The notes: generated from the sequence alone by a model not told the origin. Positions 49,619-59,045 are shown, counted from the stretch's first letter. The stretch is 64,000 nt of DNA from G942493375 sp942493375 (GCA_942493375.1 OW818698.1:372001-436000); one strand, 5' to 3'. A program made the numbers and translations.

Positions 49619-50522
49619 AAATCCCCAGCACAAACGCCCCAGGCCCCCGTGCATCACCAGTCATAGCAACCGCATCAAACAGTGCTTTCTGCAGCCGGTT
49701 GGGATGATCTACCCGGAAGACCTCAGGTCCATACCAGCCGATGCCAAACCCGGTTGCACGGTTGTTGCAGGAGATAACATCCCCCTCTGCCGCCAACTTA
49801 CCATTGATATACAAACGGGACTTGTGCGCTATATCATCGTAGACTGCAGCAATGTGATACCATTTCCCAATCGCTATATCCGAGGAAATAGTGACAGCCC
49901 GCCCATGTTCATCCAAAGGCACCGTAAACTGCAGCGCAAACACCCCATCCTTTACCGGTCCCATCCACAATCGCGTAATAACAGAGCTGTTGCCAAATTC
50001 ACCCGGCCAGTTGGGATACCTACCAGCGCCTTTGCTGTTATCCAGAAGCATCCCGCAGTGGTCGCTGCCATCATATGAATCAATCCTCACTACTAATTCC
50101 CAGGTAAACGAACCGCTGGCAGGCAGAACGGTCTCACCGTTGCTCGTGCAGTATGAGTCAAGATACCAGGAATGGTGCTGTTCCAGTTCTAATGTCTGCC
50201 TGCCATCAGCCTTATCCGTAGCATCGTTGTTGTAGTATGAACGGTAATAGGCTAGTTGCTCTCCCTCACCGCCAGGATTTAACAGCACAGGCCCGCACTC
50301 ACCGGCAGCAGGATTCGGTATATAATCTTCTCCATTATAAGGATACCGCGCGCTGCTGGTCCGCTTCACTTTCTGCCCATTACCGACCCGCCCATCAAAC
50401 GTACACTTCACCAGCACACTGCCTGATGATTTCGCAGTGCTGCCTGTACCCTCTGCATTTACAGCATATGAGGGTATAAACAGCATCAGCACGACAAACA
50501 TATGAACCAGGTATTTTATCAC
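49617..50522 (-). CDS. Secreted LamG/concanavalin-like lectin-domain protein
   Basis: Exported 301-residue protein: signal peptide 1-23 and one LamG-type jelly-roll domain (about 36-300). Typical strands are FTWELVVRIDSYDG, GKWYHIAAVYDDIAHKSRLYINGKLAAEG, and FGIGWYGPE. The W-Y-H-x-A-x-V-Y-D...L-Y-I-N-G-x-x segment is the LamG signature. Such domains bind glycans or calcium and often accompany glycosidases. The GTG start at 50522 lies 7 bp after the stop of the DUF4838 gene, so both are in one operon, and the protein may deliver that enzyme to substrate. Its final codons coincide with the first 15 bp of the downstream tandem repeat. Confidence 0.75.
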   Translation of the reverse strand: MIKYLVHMFVVLMLFIPSYAVNAEGTGSTAKSSGSVLVKCTFDGRVGNGQKVKRTSSARYPYNGEDYIPNPAAGECGPVLLNPGGEGEQLAYYRSYYNNDATDKADGRQTLELEQHHSWYLDSYCTSNGETVLPASGSFTWELVVRIDSYDGSDHCGMLLDNSKGAGRYPNWPGEFGNSSVITRLWMGPVKDGVFALQFTVPLDEHGRAVTISSDIAIGKWYHIAAVYDDIAHKSRLYINGKLAAEGDVISCNNRATGFGIGWYGPEVFRVDHPNRLQKALFDAVAMTGDARGPGAFVLGI

Positions 50523-50529
50523 AGACTCA

Positions 50530-52944
50530 CTACTCCAGAGTCAATGCAGGAGCGCGGGACATATCATGCACCTTAGTAAACGGTCCCCAGGTCTCTATAC
50601 CAGCACCTACAGGAACTCCCTGGCTTGGCAGTTTCCAGACTCTCAATATGTTCATAAAGAACTTCACGCCGGGTTTGACGCCTTCCGGCACTATCTTATC
50701 AAGAGGCCAGACCAACCGTGTCACCCATCGGTCAGCAGCAGATTTATCACTGACAACGGTCAATGGCACCTGGTCCATCGGTACATTCATCCTGAAGCTG
50801 ACTTCACCATGAGACAGCCCCACAACCAACCCATCCGGGTTAATTGCATACTGCCGATAAGGCAGTCCCTGCTGAGATGCCACAAACACCTCCCAGTCAT
50901 CAAACGGGAACACCATCGAAGAAGACTTCAAGCTCGCAGTATCACAAAGGTCAACTAATTCCAGATACAGATACTTGCCATCATGAGCAACACGACCGGA
51001 CACCTTGTGAAGTGCAGGTAGATGGCTGTTGTTCTGATACCATGTCCCCGGTAAAGTAATCGCTTTATCCCAACTGACTTTTGCTCCATCCCCACCAGCA
51101 TCAGAGACACGAGGCACTGTGACAGACGGCACCGGACTCTGGTTGATCAACTCCCTCTGCTTCATACCCTCCTGCATGTAAGCCCAGGTATTCAACTTGA
51201 ACTGCTCCAGATTCCGCTTCTCAGAATCGGTCTTAGCCAAACTATCAGCTTTCCTGACCAATTCCGACAGCTGTGCCATGCGTTGTTCAGTATATTGAGG
51301 AGCTTTGCCTTTATAACTCTTCTCTGTTTCCAGATAGAATGTCTTCATAGGCTTAGCCGCTGCTCCATATATACCATTAAAATAGTCATTCAGCAGCGAA
51401 TCCACACTCAAGCTGGAATCATTCATCATTTTGAAAGTCACATAAGCTTCGACATCCTGGCCATATCCGCAGTGGAACATACCCAGCACACCCAGCTTCT
51501 TAAATAACCGCATCTGTTCGCCAATAGTATGTGCAAACGCTCCAGGCCAGCAGTGCAGGTTGGCGTTGCGGGCAGATTCCAGTGGAAACGTATCATACAG
51601 CCACAAATACACCGGGCGACCGCTGCCGTCTGTTGTCCATTGTTTCAGAAGTTCAATCTCCCGGTCATAACTCTTGCTATAGATAGCCCCCCGGTTAGTT
51701 GCAAAGCAAAACTGCACAGCTACACTGGGATCAAGCTTAATCTTGGATGGTGGTTTAGCGTGACTCATATATGCCAGAGTCACAACACTGCGGTTTGGAT
51801 GTGTCTTACGAAGCTCTTTCGCTACTTCATTGACGAAATTAAAGAAATAGTCGCTGTGCATCCCGTTGGAGAAATCCTTGTTGTCTTTTTCATCTTCAGT
51901 CAACAACGCCTGGCAATTGTCGCATTTACAGAAACTGCCATTGTCCATAGGTTCCACAGGGAACCAGTTAGGAGGACGAGGATTCCAGAATATCCCCTGA
52001 TTATCCCCGGTATCATAATATTTACGTGCATCCTCCGCAACCTGCTTTATAAGCTCGCGACTGGTGAAGCAGAGCTGCGGTGGTTCACCTTCATAACCTT
52101 TTGCAAACAGCTCAGGCCGGCGTGTCTCAGGATTTGCCCAGAACCGCGCATAATATCCATACAACGAATGGTTACAGCGCTGCATCTTCCCACCATTGCG
52201 CATCCGCAAGACATAAAGGTTCGCCTGCGCACCCCGCGTCCCCAAATCCGCATATGCTGCCTGCTGCCAAGCCTTGAACTCCAGCGAATTGTCAGGCCAG
52301 AATGTTGTATAGGCATCATACTGCATAATAGAATCGCCGATTGCAGCCAGAGCGTCCCTGTATTGGAACGAAGGTACCCGGCGGATATCGTGTGGTTTGA
52401 CTTTCAATGTGCTGGACTTGGGTATCTTCATCCCAAAGTCAGTCTGATTCAGCCAACGGACTCCGCAGAACTGCTCCAGGAAATCATAAGCCGCATGCAG
52501 TGTCCCCTGCTCTTCCCAATACCCAGGCAACCCGCTGTATGATGAGTGATTTGCGTCATAGGTAACTGTCTCGTAGCTTTTAGCATCCTTGCCGGCCAAA
52601 ACTATCCCATCAGCCACAAACTTGACCGCATACTCCTGGGATTTAAATCCAGCAGCAGAGAGTCCAGCTTTACGAGCAGCATCAGTATCTCCAATATATA
52701 TCCCCTGCCCCTTTATCGCACTGCCTTCAGTAATAATCGGAACCGTGGCACCGGATATCAGGTTTATATGGTGCTGAATCTCAAACGCAGCAAGCTGTGC
52801 TGCACGTGTAGGTTTTGCAGCCAGCACAATTGTCGACGAAGGTTTTCCGCTCCGGGTCACTGTTACCGAAGTCTGCCCTTCTGCCACAACAGCGCCTGAT
52901 ACAATAATCACCAACAAAAACAAAACCAACACATTGCAATTCAT
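50530..52944 (-). CDS. Exported DUF4838 protein with CBM9-like C-terminus
   Basis: Large secreted protein (804 residues). After a signal peptide (about 1-24) comes a GH67/GH20-type N-terminal alpha/beta domain with AAFEIQHHINLISGATVPII. The DUF4838 barrel follows, containing QLCFTSRELIKQVAEDARKYY, the Cys-rich loop FCKCDNCQ, and SVVTLAYMSH. The last 180 residues (from about VSWDKAI) look like a CBM9/DOMON-type beta-sandwich: DGKYLYLELVDLCD, DDWEVFVASQQGL, FMNILRVWK. DUF4838 proteins are thought to be glycosidases of the GH20/GH67 type, but activities are little studied. ATG 52944 follows AAAGGA by 8 nt; the frame is open to 52983. Operon with the LamG gene downstream. A paralogue with a different C-terminus is at 55123-57618. 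Confidence 0.78.
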   Translation of the reverse strand: MNCNVLVLFLLVIIVSGAVVAEGQTSVTVTRSGKPSSTIVLAAKPTRAAQLAAFEIQHHINLISGATVPIITEGSAIKGQGIYIGDTDAARKAGLSAAGFKSQEYAVKFVADGIVLAGKDAKSYETVTYDANHSSYSGLPGYWEEQGTLHAAYDFLEQFCGVRWLNQTDFGMKIPKSSTLKVKPHDIRRVPSFQYRDALAAIGDSIMQYDAYTTFWPDNSLEFKAWQQAAYADLGTRGAQANLYVLRMRNGGKMQRCNHSLYGYYARFWANPETRRPELFAKGYEGEPPQLCFTSRELIKQVAEDARKYYDTGDNQGIFWNPRPPNWFPVEPMDNGSFCKCDNCQALLTEDEKDNKDFSNGMHSDYFFNFVNEVAKELRKTHPNRSVVTLAYMSHAKPPSKIKLDPSVAVQFCFATNRGAIYSKSYDREIELLKQWTTDGSGRPVYLWLYDTFPLESARNANLHCWPGAFAHTIGEQMRLFKKLGVLGMFHCGYGQDVEAYVTFKMMNDSSLSVDSLLNDYFNGIYGAAAKPMKTFYLETEKSYKGKAPQYTEQRMAQLSELVRKADSLAKTDSEKRNLEQFKLNTWAYMQEGMKQRELINQSPVPSVTVPRVSDAGGDGAKVSWDKAITLPGTWYQNNSHLPALHKVSGRVAHDGKYLYLELVDLCDTASLKSSSMVFPFDDWEVFVASQQGLPYRQYAINPDGLVVGLSHGEVSFRMNVPMDQVPLTVVSDKSAADRWVTRLVWPLDKIVPEGVKPGVKFFMNILRVWKLPSQGVPVGAGIETWGPFTKVHDMSRAPALTLE

Positions 52945-52977
52945 ACTACAATTCCTTTCGAAAGCCATTCCTATTCC

Positions 52978-53107
52978 GCTCATCCTGAGTAGCGCAAAGC
53001 GCGTATCGAAGGATTAAATTTCCGCTAGTCCTGAGTAGCGCGAAGCGCGTATCGAAGGATTAAATTTCCGCTAGTCCTGAGTAGCGCAAAGCGCGTATCG
53101 AAGGACG
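52978..53107. repeat. Three tandem CTGAGTAGCG repeats
   Basis: Three direct copies (about 52980, 53023 and 53065) of the CCTGAGTAGCGCAAAGCGCG / TATCGAAGGA repeat with period about 43 bp. They are followed by a partial element end TAGTGAACTGTTAC at 53128-53141. The gap 52945-53219 shows no gene. Confidence 0.9.
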
Positions 53108-53179
53108 GACAGACACCTACTCACAAATAGTGAACTGTTACGTAAAAAAGCAGACTCAACAGAAATCCCACAACCCGTC

Positions 53180-53214
53180 CCTTCCTGAAGCCTGAAGCCC
53201 GAAGTCTGAAGCCA
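53180..53214. repeat. CCTGAAG heptamer run
   Basis: CCTGAAG, CCTGAAG, CCCGAAG, TCTGAAG in tandem: the inverse of the CTTCAGG run at 14612-14635, just past the 3' end of the minus-strand gene that follows. Confidence 0.8.
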
Positions 53215-53219
53215 ATTCT

Positions 53220-54773
53220 TCAAATAGTCTTGACAGCAAGTTCGATACTAACCACATTAATCCCTTCAACAAGAGGGCTGCTATCTGAATGATAGATAGT
53301 TATGTCGTTCCAACCATCCAGTATCTCTGATACGAAGAATCTATAATTAAAAGCTGTGTGATCCGGAGGAATGTGAGTAGACGGTCCATTTGAATAAAGA
53401 AGATCTCTGGAGGCAGTAGACTCAAATACAGGCCAGGACTGATTAAAACTCACACCAAGCCATGACACTTCCTCACACCCACGCACCACTATCTGCACAA
53501 TCAGTTCAAGATCAGTATCCGGCGGCTCCGCACACATCGATAGCGAGAAACTATCCCTTGAACCAGGCAGCAGATTTCGAGGAAGCGGCTCAACTATATC
53601 AAACGGATAATAATGGCAGGGGTGCCCAAGGGATGAAATAGCATAGTGCTTCTCCAGCCCCCTCAAATAATCAAGATCACACAAATTCTCAAGAGCCTCA
53701 TAGTTCTCCAGGCCGTGTGTCCAGTAGAAATTGTATTGCTCGATCCCGTCCGCTCCCATTACCAGCTTCCCTGCCGCATTCCCACGGATAGCAGCCGGAT
53801 GAGAGCAGACATTGCGCTCCTCCGATACACCAGTCGCAGGACAATATCCCGGCAATGAGTTGATCATCAGTTCGCTGACACCGTAGATAGTTACCTTATC
53901 TCCGAACTCACTGCGCAGACTGTCGTGTGGAGCATCCCATGTCGTCTGCATAAAATTGGTAGGACATACAAAGTCAAGGATATCCTGCGAGACTATCTCC
54001 CTTACATCAATCCCGATCCCACGAAAGAGCCCATAATTGACCGGACATCTGATTCCCAGAGGATAATCGCACTTACTGCTGGTAATAGAGCGAATTTCAG
54101 AATGCCAGTTAGTGATTAGATCAATAGTCTCCTGTGAAGCAACAGGCTCGCAGCAGTTCGGGTTCCGCATCCAGTCCAGTTCCAGCCCCTCAAAGTCATA
54201 GTCCATCACCAGCTCCCGGATCATACTCAACATATATTCCCGGACTCTGGGGTTCTCGTATTTCAGCGCCTGCCAGTAAATGTATGGCTGACTATTAGGA
54301 TCAAATGGTTTCCCGCTCAACCGGCAGTCAGGGTCAGAGAGCAGTGGAGAGTTCGCTTTGCACTCAATCTGAGTTCCCCAGTGCATATCGTTCATTCGAA
54401 CAGACACCCAGGGGCTTATGCCGTTCTCCCTACAGGCAGCAATAGTCTCAGCCAGAATATCCACACCAGCTTCAACCAGATCCAGGTAGGGATCTAGTAT
54501 ATCCGGTCCCCACGTGCCCCCAAGATAGCTATCATCTCCCCGGACATACCCATCAATAATCGTAGGTACAACCTTACTCGGATACCACGCAACCTGAGTA
54601 TTAGGATTGAGCAGAAAAGTGTCTACCCCACTCTTCGCCAGCAACTCAACAAACCTGTGGATCGCCTGACGACCAAAAGGCCCACCCTCTGGCTGCCACA
54701 GATCCTTAGTCCAGAAATAAAGCCCAAAATCTCCATTATAAAGATTGCGATGCCGACTAAGAACCTTACTCAT
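53220..54773 (-). CDS. GHL10-like TIM-barrel glycosidase candidate
   Basis: Cytoplasmic 517-residue protein with a barrel similar to the GHL10/DUF187 group of family-10-like glycosyl hydrolases. Supporting segments are VDTFLLNPNTQVAWYPSKVVP, ILAETIAACRENGISPWVSVRMNDMHW (as in the H-x-R...N-D family strand), YDFEGLELDWMRNPNC (probable catalytic acidic strand), and LDFVCPTNFM. The last 130 residues form a predicted beta-sandwich with LELIVQIVVRG and DGWNDITIYHSD. No signal peptide. The ATG at 54773 is chosen over upstream in-frame codons because GGTGG lies 8 nt before it and the upstream 66 bp are part of a dispersed hairpin. It is flanked by DUF4838 genes on the same strand. Confidence 0.65.
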   Translation of the reverse strand: MSKVLSRHRNLYNGDFGLYFWTKDLWQPEGGPFGRQAIHRFVELLAKSGVDTFLLNPNTQVAWYPSKVVPTIIDGYVRGDDSYLGGTWGPDILDPYLDLVEAGVDILAETIAACRENGISPWVSVRMNDMHWGTQIECKANSPLLSDPDCRLSGKPFDPNSQPYIYWQALKYENPRVREYMLSMIRELVMDYDFEGLELDWMRNPNCCEPVASQETIDLITNWHSEIRSITSSKCDYPLGIRCPVNYGLFRGIGIDVREIVSQDILDFVCPTNFMQTTWDAPHDSLRSEFGDKVTIYGVSELMINSLPGYCPATGVSEERNVCSHPAAIRGNAAGKLVMGADGIEQYNFYWTHGLENYEALENLCDLDYLRGLEKHYAISSLGHPCHYYPFDIVEPLPRNLLPGSRDSFSLSMCAEPPDTDLELIVQIVVRGCEEVSWLGVSFNQSWPVFESTASRDLLYSNGPSTHIPPDHTAFNYRFFVSEILDGWNDITIYHSDSSPLVEGINVVSIELAVKTI

Positions 54774-54955
54774 CCTGCAACCACCAATACTCCAGTTGTT
54801 TTTACTCGAAATTTCGCTTCCATCCGGCAGTAGGGGCAAAAGCTGACGGTGTGATGCGGGTTATCCTGTGAATCCAAAAAAAGGTTACATACATGTCATC
54901 CTAAGTAATCGACCGCGCTTTTTGCGCTGTAATTTCATAAACAAACCCACCCATG

Positions 54956-55036
54956 TGTTTCGGGACTTGAGGGTTGGATGTTAGGTGTGTTGGAGTAACC
55001 AACACACCTAACATCCAACCCGGAAGTCCCGAAACA
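54956..55036. repeat. 80-bp palindrome family, copy 4 (best preserved)
   Basis: The arms pair over 38 bases with a single two-base mismatch block, around the loop AGTAA. Ends are TGTTTCGGGACTT / AAGTCCCGAAACA and the interior is GTTGGATGTTAGGTGTGTTGG with its inverse. It appears to be the ancestral form of copies 1-3. Confidence 0.92.
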
Positions 55037-55053
55037 TTACCCACAGTTTATTC

Positions 55054-55110
55054 TGCGGGAACGCCGGTCTAATCTAGATATCAGCCTTATCCCCAACCAA
55101 AGTTCCCGCA
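55054..55110. repeat. TGCGGGAA / TTCCCGCA hairpin, copy 2
   Basis: Same ends and GCCGGT motif as 28944-29001 in the IS110 right flank. It ends 13 bp before the stop of the minus-strand DUF4838 gene. Confidence 0.8.
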
Positions 55111-55122
55111 GCCAACCCACAC

Positions 55123-57618
55123 CTATTTCACATCAATCTGATATGAATTAGTAAATGTCAGTGTTTCACCCGGCTTAATCTCCATAGCTGTTGAATACAG
55201 CTCCAGATTATACCGCTTTGCTGTCAATGTAGAGTTCAGCAAAACCTGGCTGACCATATTCACATCAAATGTGTTGGTAACTGAATAGCCACCCAGGTCG
55301 ACTGTCCATTTGCCGTTCGGCTTATTGTTTCCACTGAAGAACTTATTCTCCTCAGACTCGGTAAATGGTACATCAATGGTCTTCCCGGTCATATCTACAA
55401 ACGTGCAGGATGCTTTAGTCTTGTCCGGAATCGACAACTCCGGATGTGAACGCATTTTCAGAGGGTAAACAACAGAACCATTGTTGGTAGCCGATGTCGA
55501 TATGGTTATTGTCCGGCCACTGAGGCTGATTTTTCGAGTAACCATAATCGGACTAAACTTACCAAGGCTCATAACAACAGTATCTTTTGTTGATTGCCCG
55601 GCATCAACGCTATAAGTTTCCGAATATCCAGGTCCACGGTAGTCATGGCTGAAATACTCCTCATAACCTCCGCTTGCAAGGTTCAAAGCACCCTGAGCTT
55701 CTTTGAATATATTGGTATTGCTCTTTTTAATGGTAGCAGCAACGATTCTACCGCCAACTTCAGGAACAATATCAACCTTCAAAGCATCATTTTCAAGCAC
55801 ATAGGCTTTCATTACACTGTTGTTACCCAGTGACTTGATGAATCCATCAACATTAGCATTGCCTTCACTGATGTTGATAACACCAAAGTCTCTAAGGTTC
55901 TTTGCAAAGGCATCTTTCATGTTCTGATCAACTGACTGGTTTGTGGCTTTGTATTCATTGCCTGTGACCTGATATTTCACGTTGGTCTTGGTCAAAGACA
56001 CATACTGCATCCACATCCTGGCTTTTTCGATCTCTTTCAGAGCAGTAGGATTGTCTTGTGCAGCCTTGGATGCCTTATCGAACAACACATAAGACTGTGC
56101 AATAACACGATCGTTCATATAGGGGTTCTCTGGACCATCGTATATAAACGCATGGTTCTTTTTGCTCTTTCTAATATCCCTGTGTATCAGATCCAGCCAC
56201 TCTCCCATTGCGCGGTCACCCTTGCCGTATACACCGCTCAGATAGTCATTAATAATCCTCTTTGAGTTCCTGGAAGGATCCCACATAAGTTTAGCGCATA
56301 AATAGGACTTAAGCTCTGCAAGTGCCCCACCCGGAGACTGGTAAGAACCCTGATAGAACAGTCCAACAGCTCCGAATTTCTTATATATCGGTATGCTGGT
56401 TGAAATCTCGTCAAGACTGGGCAACGGCATCAGATAGGCTGCAAAGTTTGTGGAATAGTGCCAGATGTAAAGCTGGTCGGTGATCTTTGACCATGCAACC
56501 AGGTTCTCATATGGCTTAATATTCTTTTCGCATGTCCCCATCACATGTCCAAAACAGTTAGTAATTGGAGCCATTCTGATTCGGACATTTGGGCGTGCTT
56601 TGATAGTCTTCGGAGGTGCTTCCGAATACCAGTATGCCAGTGTGTCTATAAGCACATTCGGATAGTCCTTAGCAATATCGTCTGCTATTGCATTAACAAA
56701 TATCATGATTGGAGCTGATTGTGCGCCTTCTTCTTTGACTATAGCAGCGCAGTTATCGCATTCACATGGATATCCGGTATCATTCTGAGAAACTGAGAAA
56801 ATAGTGGACTTAGGATCATTCGCCAGCCACTCTCTGACTTTAGCTATGCTGATTTTCAACACATCAGGGTTAGTCAGACACAGCTGAGCGTAGCCTTCCA
56901 TTCTCTTCCCATTTATCAGAGAGAAGTATTCAGGATGCTCAGCGTAGTAACTCTGAGGCACAAGCTCCGAGAATGTATGAACAAATCTGCCATAAGCAAT
57001 CTTACCACCAACAGAATCATCTAACTTCTGGGTGTTACCATTAGTTTTATTGTGGACTGCCCACCATTTCTCAAATGCTTCCTGGAAGAATGGCTCTCTA
57101 TACTCAAAAGCCGGCTTCTGGCGTATCCACAGGTCCTTTACAGAAACTTTACTCTTCTTAGGGACCTTGGTGATTGTTGGTGTATACCATCTAAATCCAA
57201 GCACATCGTCAAGAAAAGTATAGCAGCCATACAGAGCTCCGCGTTTCTTATCGCCGGAAATCCGTATCTGGTATTGTTTACCAGGAACTGTCTTTATAGT
57301 ATACTCTTCAGATTTGAAGGATATTGGCTTTCCTGAACGAGAATCAGTCTCCTCGTTGGAAATAATAATAGCCCCTTTGTATTCCATTGGAATCATCGGG
57401 TTCTGCACATTTGAGACTTCAATAATTGGCAGTTTAGCGCCATCAATCATCTCGATGTATTTCTGAATCTCCGAAGCTCCAACACGCATCGGCTCCGAAG
57501 CGCTTCTCGATATCAAAATGGCAGCTTTCGCCCTATCGCCATCAGCAATCAAGAAACTTTCCGCGCTCGCACCGACAGCCGTCAAAGCCACCAGCATCGC
57601 AATCAGTAACAGTTTCAT
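55123..57618 (-). CDS. Exported DUF4838 protein with mutarotase-like C-terminal domain
   Basis: Secreted 831-residue protein, second DUF4838 member in the window. Signal peptide is 1-20, ending ASA. It is followed by the alpha/beta N-domain (ASEIQKYIEMIDGAKLPII) and the barrel with FSELVPQSYYAEHPEYFSLI, AQLCLTNPDVLKISIAKVREWL, the Cys loop PCECDNCA, IDTLAYWYSEAPP and IYKKFGAVGLFYQGSY. In place of a CBM9-like tail it has a galactose-mutarotase-like beta-sandwich (about 620-830) beginning VLENDALKVDIVPEVGGRIV, a binding or structural module seen in many glycosidases. ATG 57618 is preferred, with AGAGAGG about 8 nt upstream. Probably an alpha-glucuronidase- or hexosaminidase-like enzyme, but untested. 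Confidence 0.77.
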   Translation of the reverse strand: MKLLLIAMLVALTAVGASAESFLIADGDRAKAAILISRSASEPMRVGASEIQKYIEMIDGAKLPIIEVSNVQNPMIPMEYKGAIIISNEETDSRSGKPISFKSEEYTIKTVPGKQYQIRISGDKKRGALYGCYTFLDDVLGFRWYTPTITKVPKKSKVSVKDLWIRQKPAFEYREPFFQEAFEKWWAVHNKTNGNTQKLDDSVGGKIAYGRFVHTFSELVPQSYYAEHPEYFSLINGKRMEGYAQLCLTNPDVLKISIAKVREWLANDPKSTIFSVSQNDTGYPCECDNCAAIVKEEGAQSAPIMIFVNAIADDIAKDYPNVLIDTLAYWYSEAPPKTIKARPNVRIRMAPITNCFGHVMGTCEKNIKPYENLVAWSKITDQLYIWHYSTNFAAYLMPLPSLDEISTSIPIYKKFGAVGLFYQGSYQSPGGALAELKSYLCAKLMWDPSRNSKRIINDYLSGVYGKGDRAMGEWLDLIHRDIRKSKKNHAFIYDGPENPYMNDRVIAQSYVLFDKASKAAQDNPTALKEIEKARMWMQYVSLTKTNVKYQVTGNEYKATNQSVDQNMKDAFAKNLRDFGVINISEGNANVDGFIKSLGNNSVMKAYVLENDALKVDIVPEVGGRIVAATIKKSNTNIFKEAQGALNLASGGYEEYFSHDYRGPGYSETYSVDAGQSTKDTVVMSLGKFSPIMVTRKISLSGRTITISTSATNNGSVVYPLKMRSHPELSIPDKTKASCTFVDMTGKTIDVPFTESEENKFFSGNNKPNGKWTVDLGGYSVTNTFDVNMVSQVLLNSTLTAKRYNLELYSTAMEIKPGETLTFTNSYQIDVK

Positions 57619-57816
57619 CGCAACAACCTCTCTAATACTAAAACACTTGAATAATCTTATACCCATTGGGCATGGTTAATATTGTATCTGGAAAACCCGC
57701 TCGATACAAGCAAACCGCAAAAATTGTGGTGCAGGCTTCCAGCCTGCCTTCCCGGGGGTTCCCTGAAGAATGAAGCAGCTGCTTTAGTAAAACACCAATA
57801 TACAAAACAACATACA

Positions 57817-57980
57817 CAAGGGTGAATGCATCTTATCTAACCACAGTTCACTTTACCATACAGGACGGATGGAATAGATTCTGTAATCTGCAGGTTTTGC
57901 GCAGTCTGAAGTTATCTTATCTAAAAAATCTGCGTAAATCTGCGAAATCTGCGGATAATTATTTTTGACGCGTTCGCCTT
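57817..57980. repeat. Inverted-ended element related to the IS110 block ends
   Basis: The left end CAAGGGTGAATGCATCT and the inverse of the right end CAAGGCGAACGCGTC resemble the CAGGGYGAACGCATC ends of 27541-29039. The interior (about 130 bp) holds a CTGCGTAAATCTGCG repeat and no gene. Flanking direct repeats are not clear (CAACATACA versus CAACACACC). The preceding stretch 57619-57816 shows nothing else. Confidence 0.6.
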
Positions 57981-58063
57981 GCAACACACCCACCACACAT
58001 TGCATCTTACCCCCGCTCCATGTATCATAACTATATTGACTAAACATACAGGAGTAAACCCCC

Positions 58064-58891
58064 ATGATAGTCTGGATAGGAACTGATATGGAAGGCCTTG
58101 CTGGCATAGACAGCTGGGACCAGTGCTATGACCCTGATGATGACTCTCCAATATATAGATATGGTCTGGAACAGCTCAATGCAGATGTCAATGCTGCCGT
58201 AGCTGGTTGCTTCGACGCCGGTGCTGACGAAGTCCGGGTTATAGACGGCCACGGTCGCAACCAAAACAAAGGCTTCATAGACGGCTTAATAGACCCGCGC
58301 ATCACCCGGGTATGGATGCCTCAGTTCAATCCTACCCGTATGGAAAAGTTTGATGAATCGGTGGACTGCGTAGCAGTCATCGGTCAACACTCAATGGCCG
58401 GAACACTTCACGGTTTCATTGATCACACTCAAATCCCAAAAACCATCTGCAGCTATAAAATAAACGGTGTCAGAAATGGTGAACTGGGACAGTTCGCTTT
58501 GTATGCAGGCTCGTGCGGTGCACCACTCATCTATGCCTCTGGTGATGAAGCACTGTGCACCGAAGCCAAACAGCAGTTCCCCTGGACAATCACCACTCCC
58601 ACCAAAAAAGGCCTGGGCTGGGCAAAGTGCGAACTATACCCCACAGAAGAAGTCCGCACAAACATAAGAAAAGACATGGCTGAAGCAATACGAAATATAG
58701 AAAAGGCCAAACCTTGGATAGTCGAACCTCCTATCGAAGTCGAAATCGAGTGGGCGTGGAGTGAACATGCCGACAACTACGAACAAATCCCGGGAGTCAG
58801 AAGAATAGATGCCCACACCGTAGCCTGGAAAATCTCTGATCCCAAAGATATATACTCCTGGCCCAACGCCGAGTGGCATCCGATGGTATGA
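58064..58891 (+). CDS. dppA: M55 D-aminopeptidase
   Basis: Zinc-dependent D-aminopeptidase of peptidase family M55 (DppA), a self-compartmentalising decamer that releases N-terminal D-amino acids, probably for peptidoglycan peptide recycling. The metal ligands can be read as Asp8 and Glu10 (TDMEG), His63 (DGHGRN), His109 (GQHSMAGT) and Glu140 (NGE), with His121 as candidate for the catalytic His. YASGDEALC is another family hallmark. Length 275 is typical. CAGGAG is 10 nt before the ATG at 58064. The stop codon is the first base of a 130-bp palindromic repeat. No dpp transport genes follow, so it acts here as a stand-alone gene. Confidence 0.92.
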   Translation: MIVWIGTDMEGLAGIDSWDQCYDPDDDSPIYRYGLEQLNADVNAAVAGCFDAGADEVRVIDGHGRNQNKGFIDGLIDPRITRVWMPQFNPTRMEKFDESVDCVAVIGQHSMAGTLHGFIDHTQIPKTICSYKINGVRNGELGQFALYAGSCGAPLIYASGDEALCTEAKQQFPWTITTPTKKGLGWAKCELYPTEEVRTNIRKDMAEAIRNIEKAKPWIVEPPIEVEIEWAWSEHADNYEQIPGVRRIDAHTVAWKISDPKDIYSWPNAEWHPMV

Positions 58892-59020
58892 GTTCAGTGT
58901 TGGTGTTTAATATAATAATTTCCCGTGCGTCCTGAGTAGCGCAACGCGCGTATCGAAGGAAGTAGCGCGAAGCGCGTATCGAAGGATGGACGAAAATTTA
59001 CTCACAACATTGAACTGTTA
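58891..59020. repeat. GTTCAGT-ended palindromic element, copy 4
   Basis: From AGTTCAGTGTTG to CAACATTGAACTGTTA, with the CTGAGTAGCG/CGTATCGAAGG core duplicated inside. It begins within the dppA stop codon. Confidence 0.88.
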
Positions 59021-59045
59021 CACCCGATGTTGTAAATTGACATCC

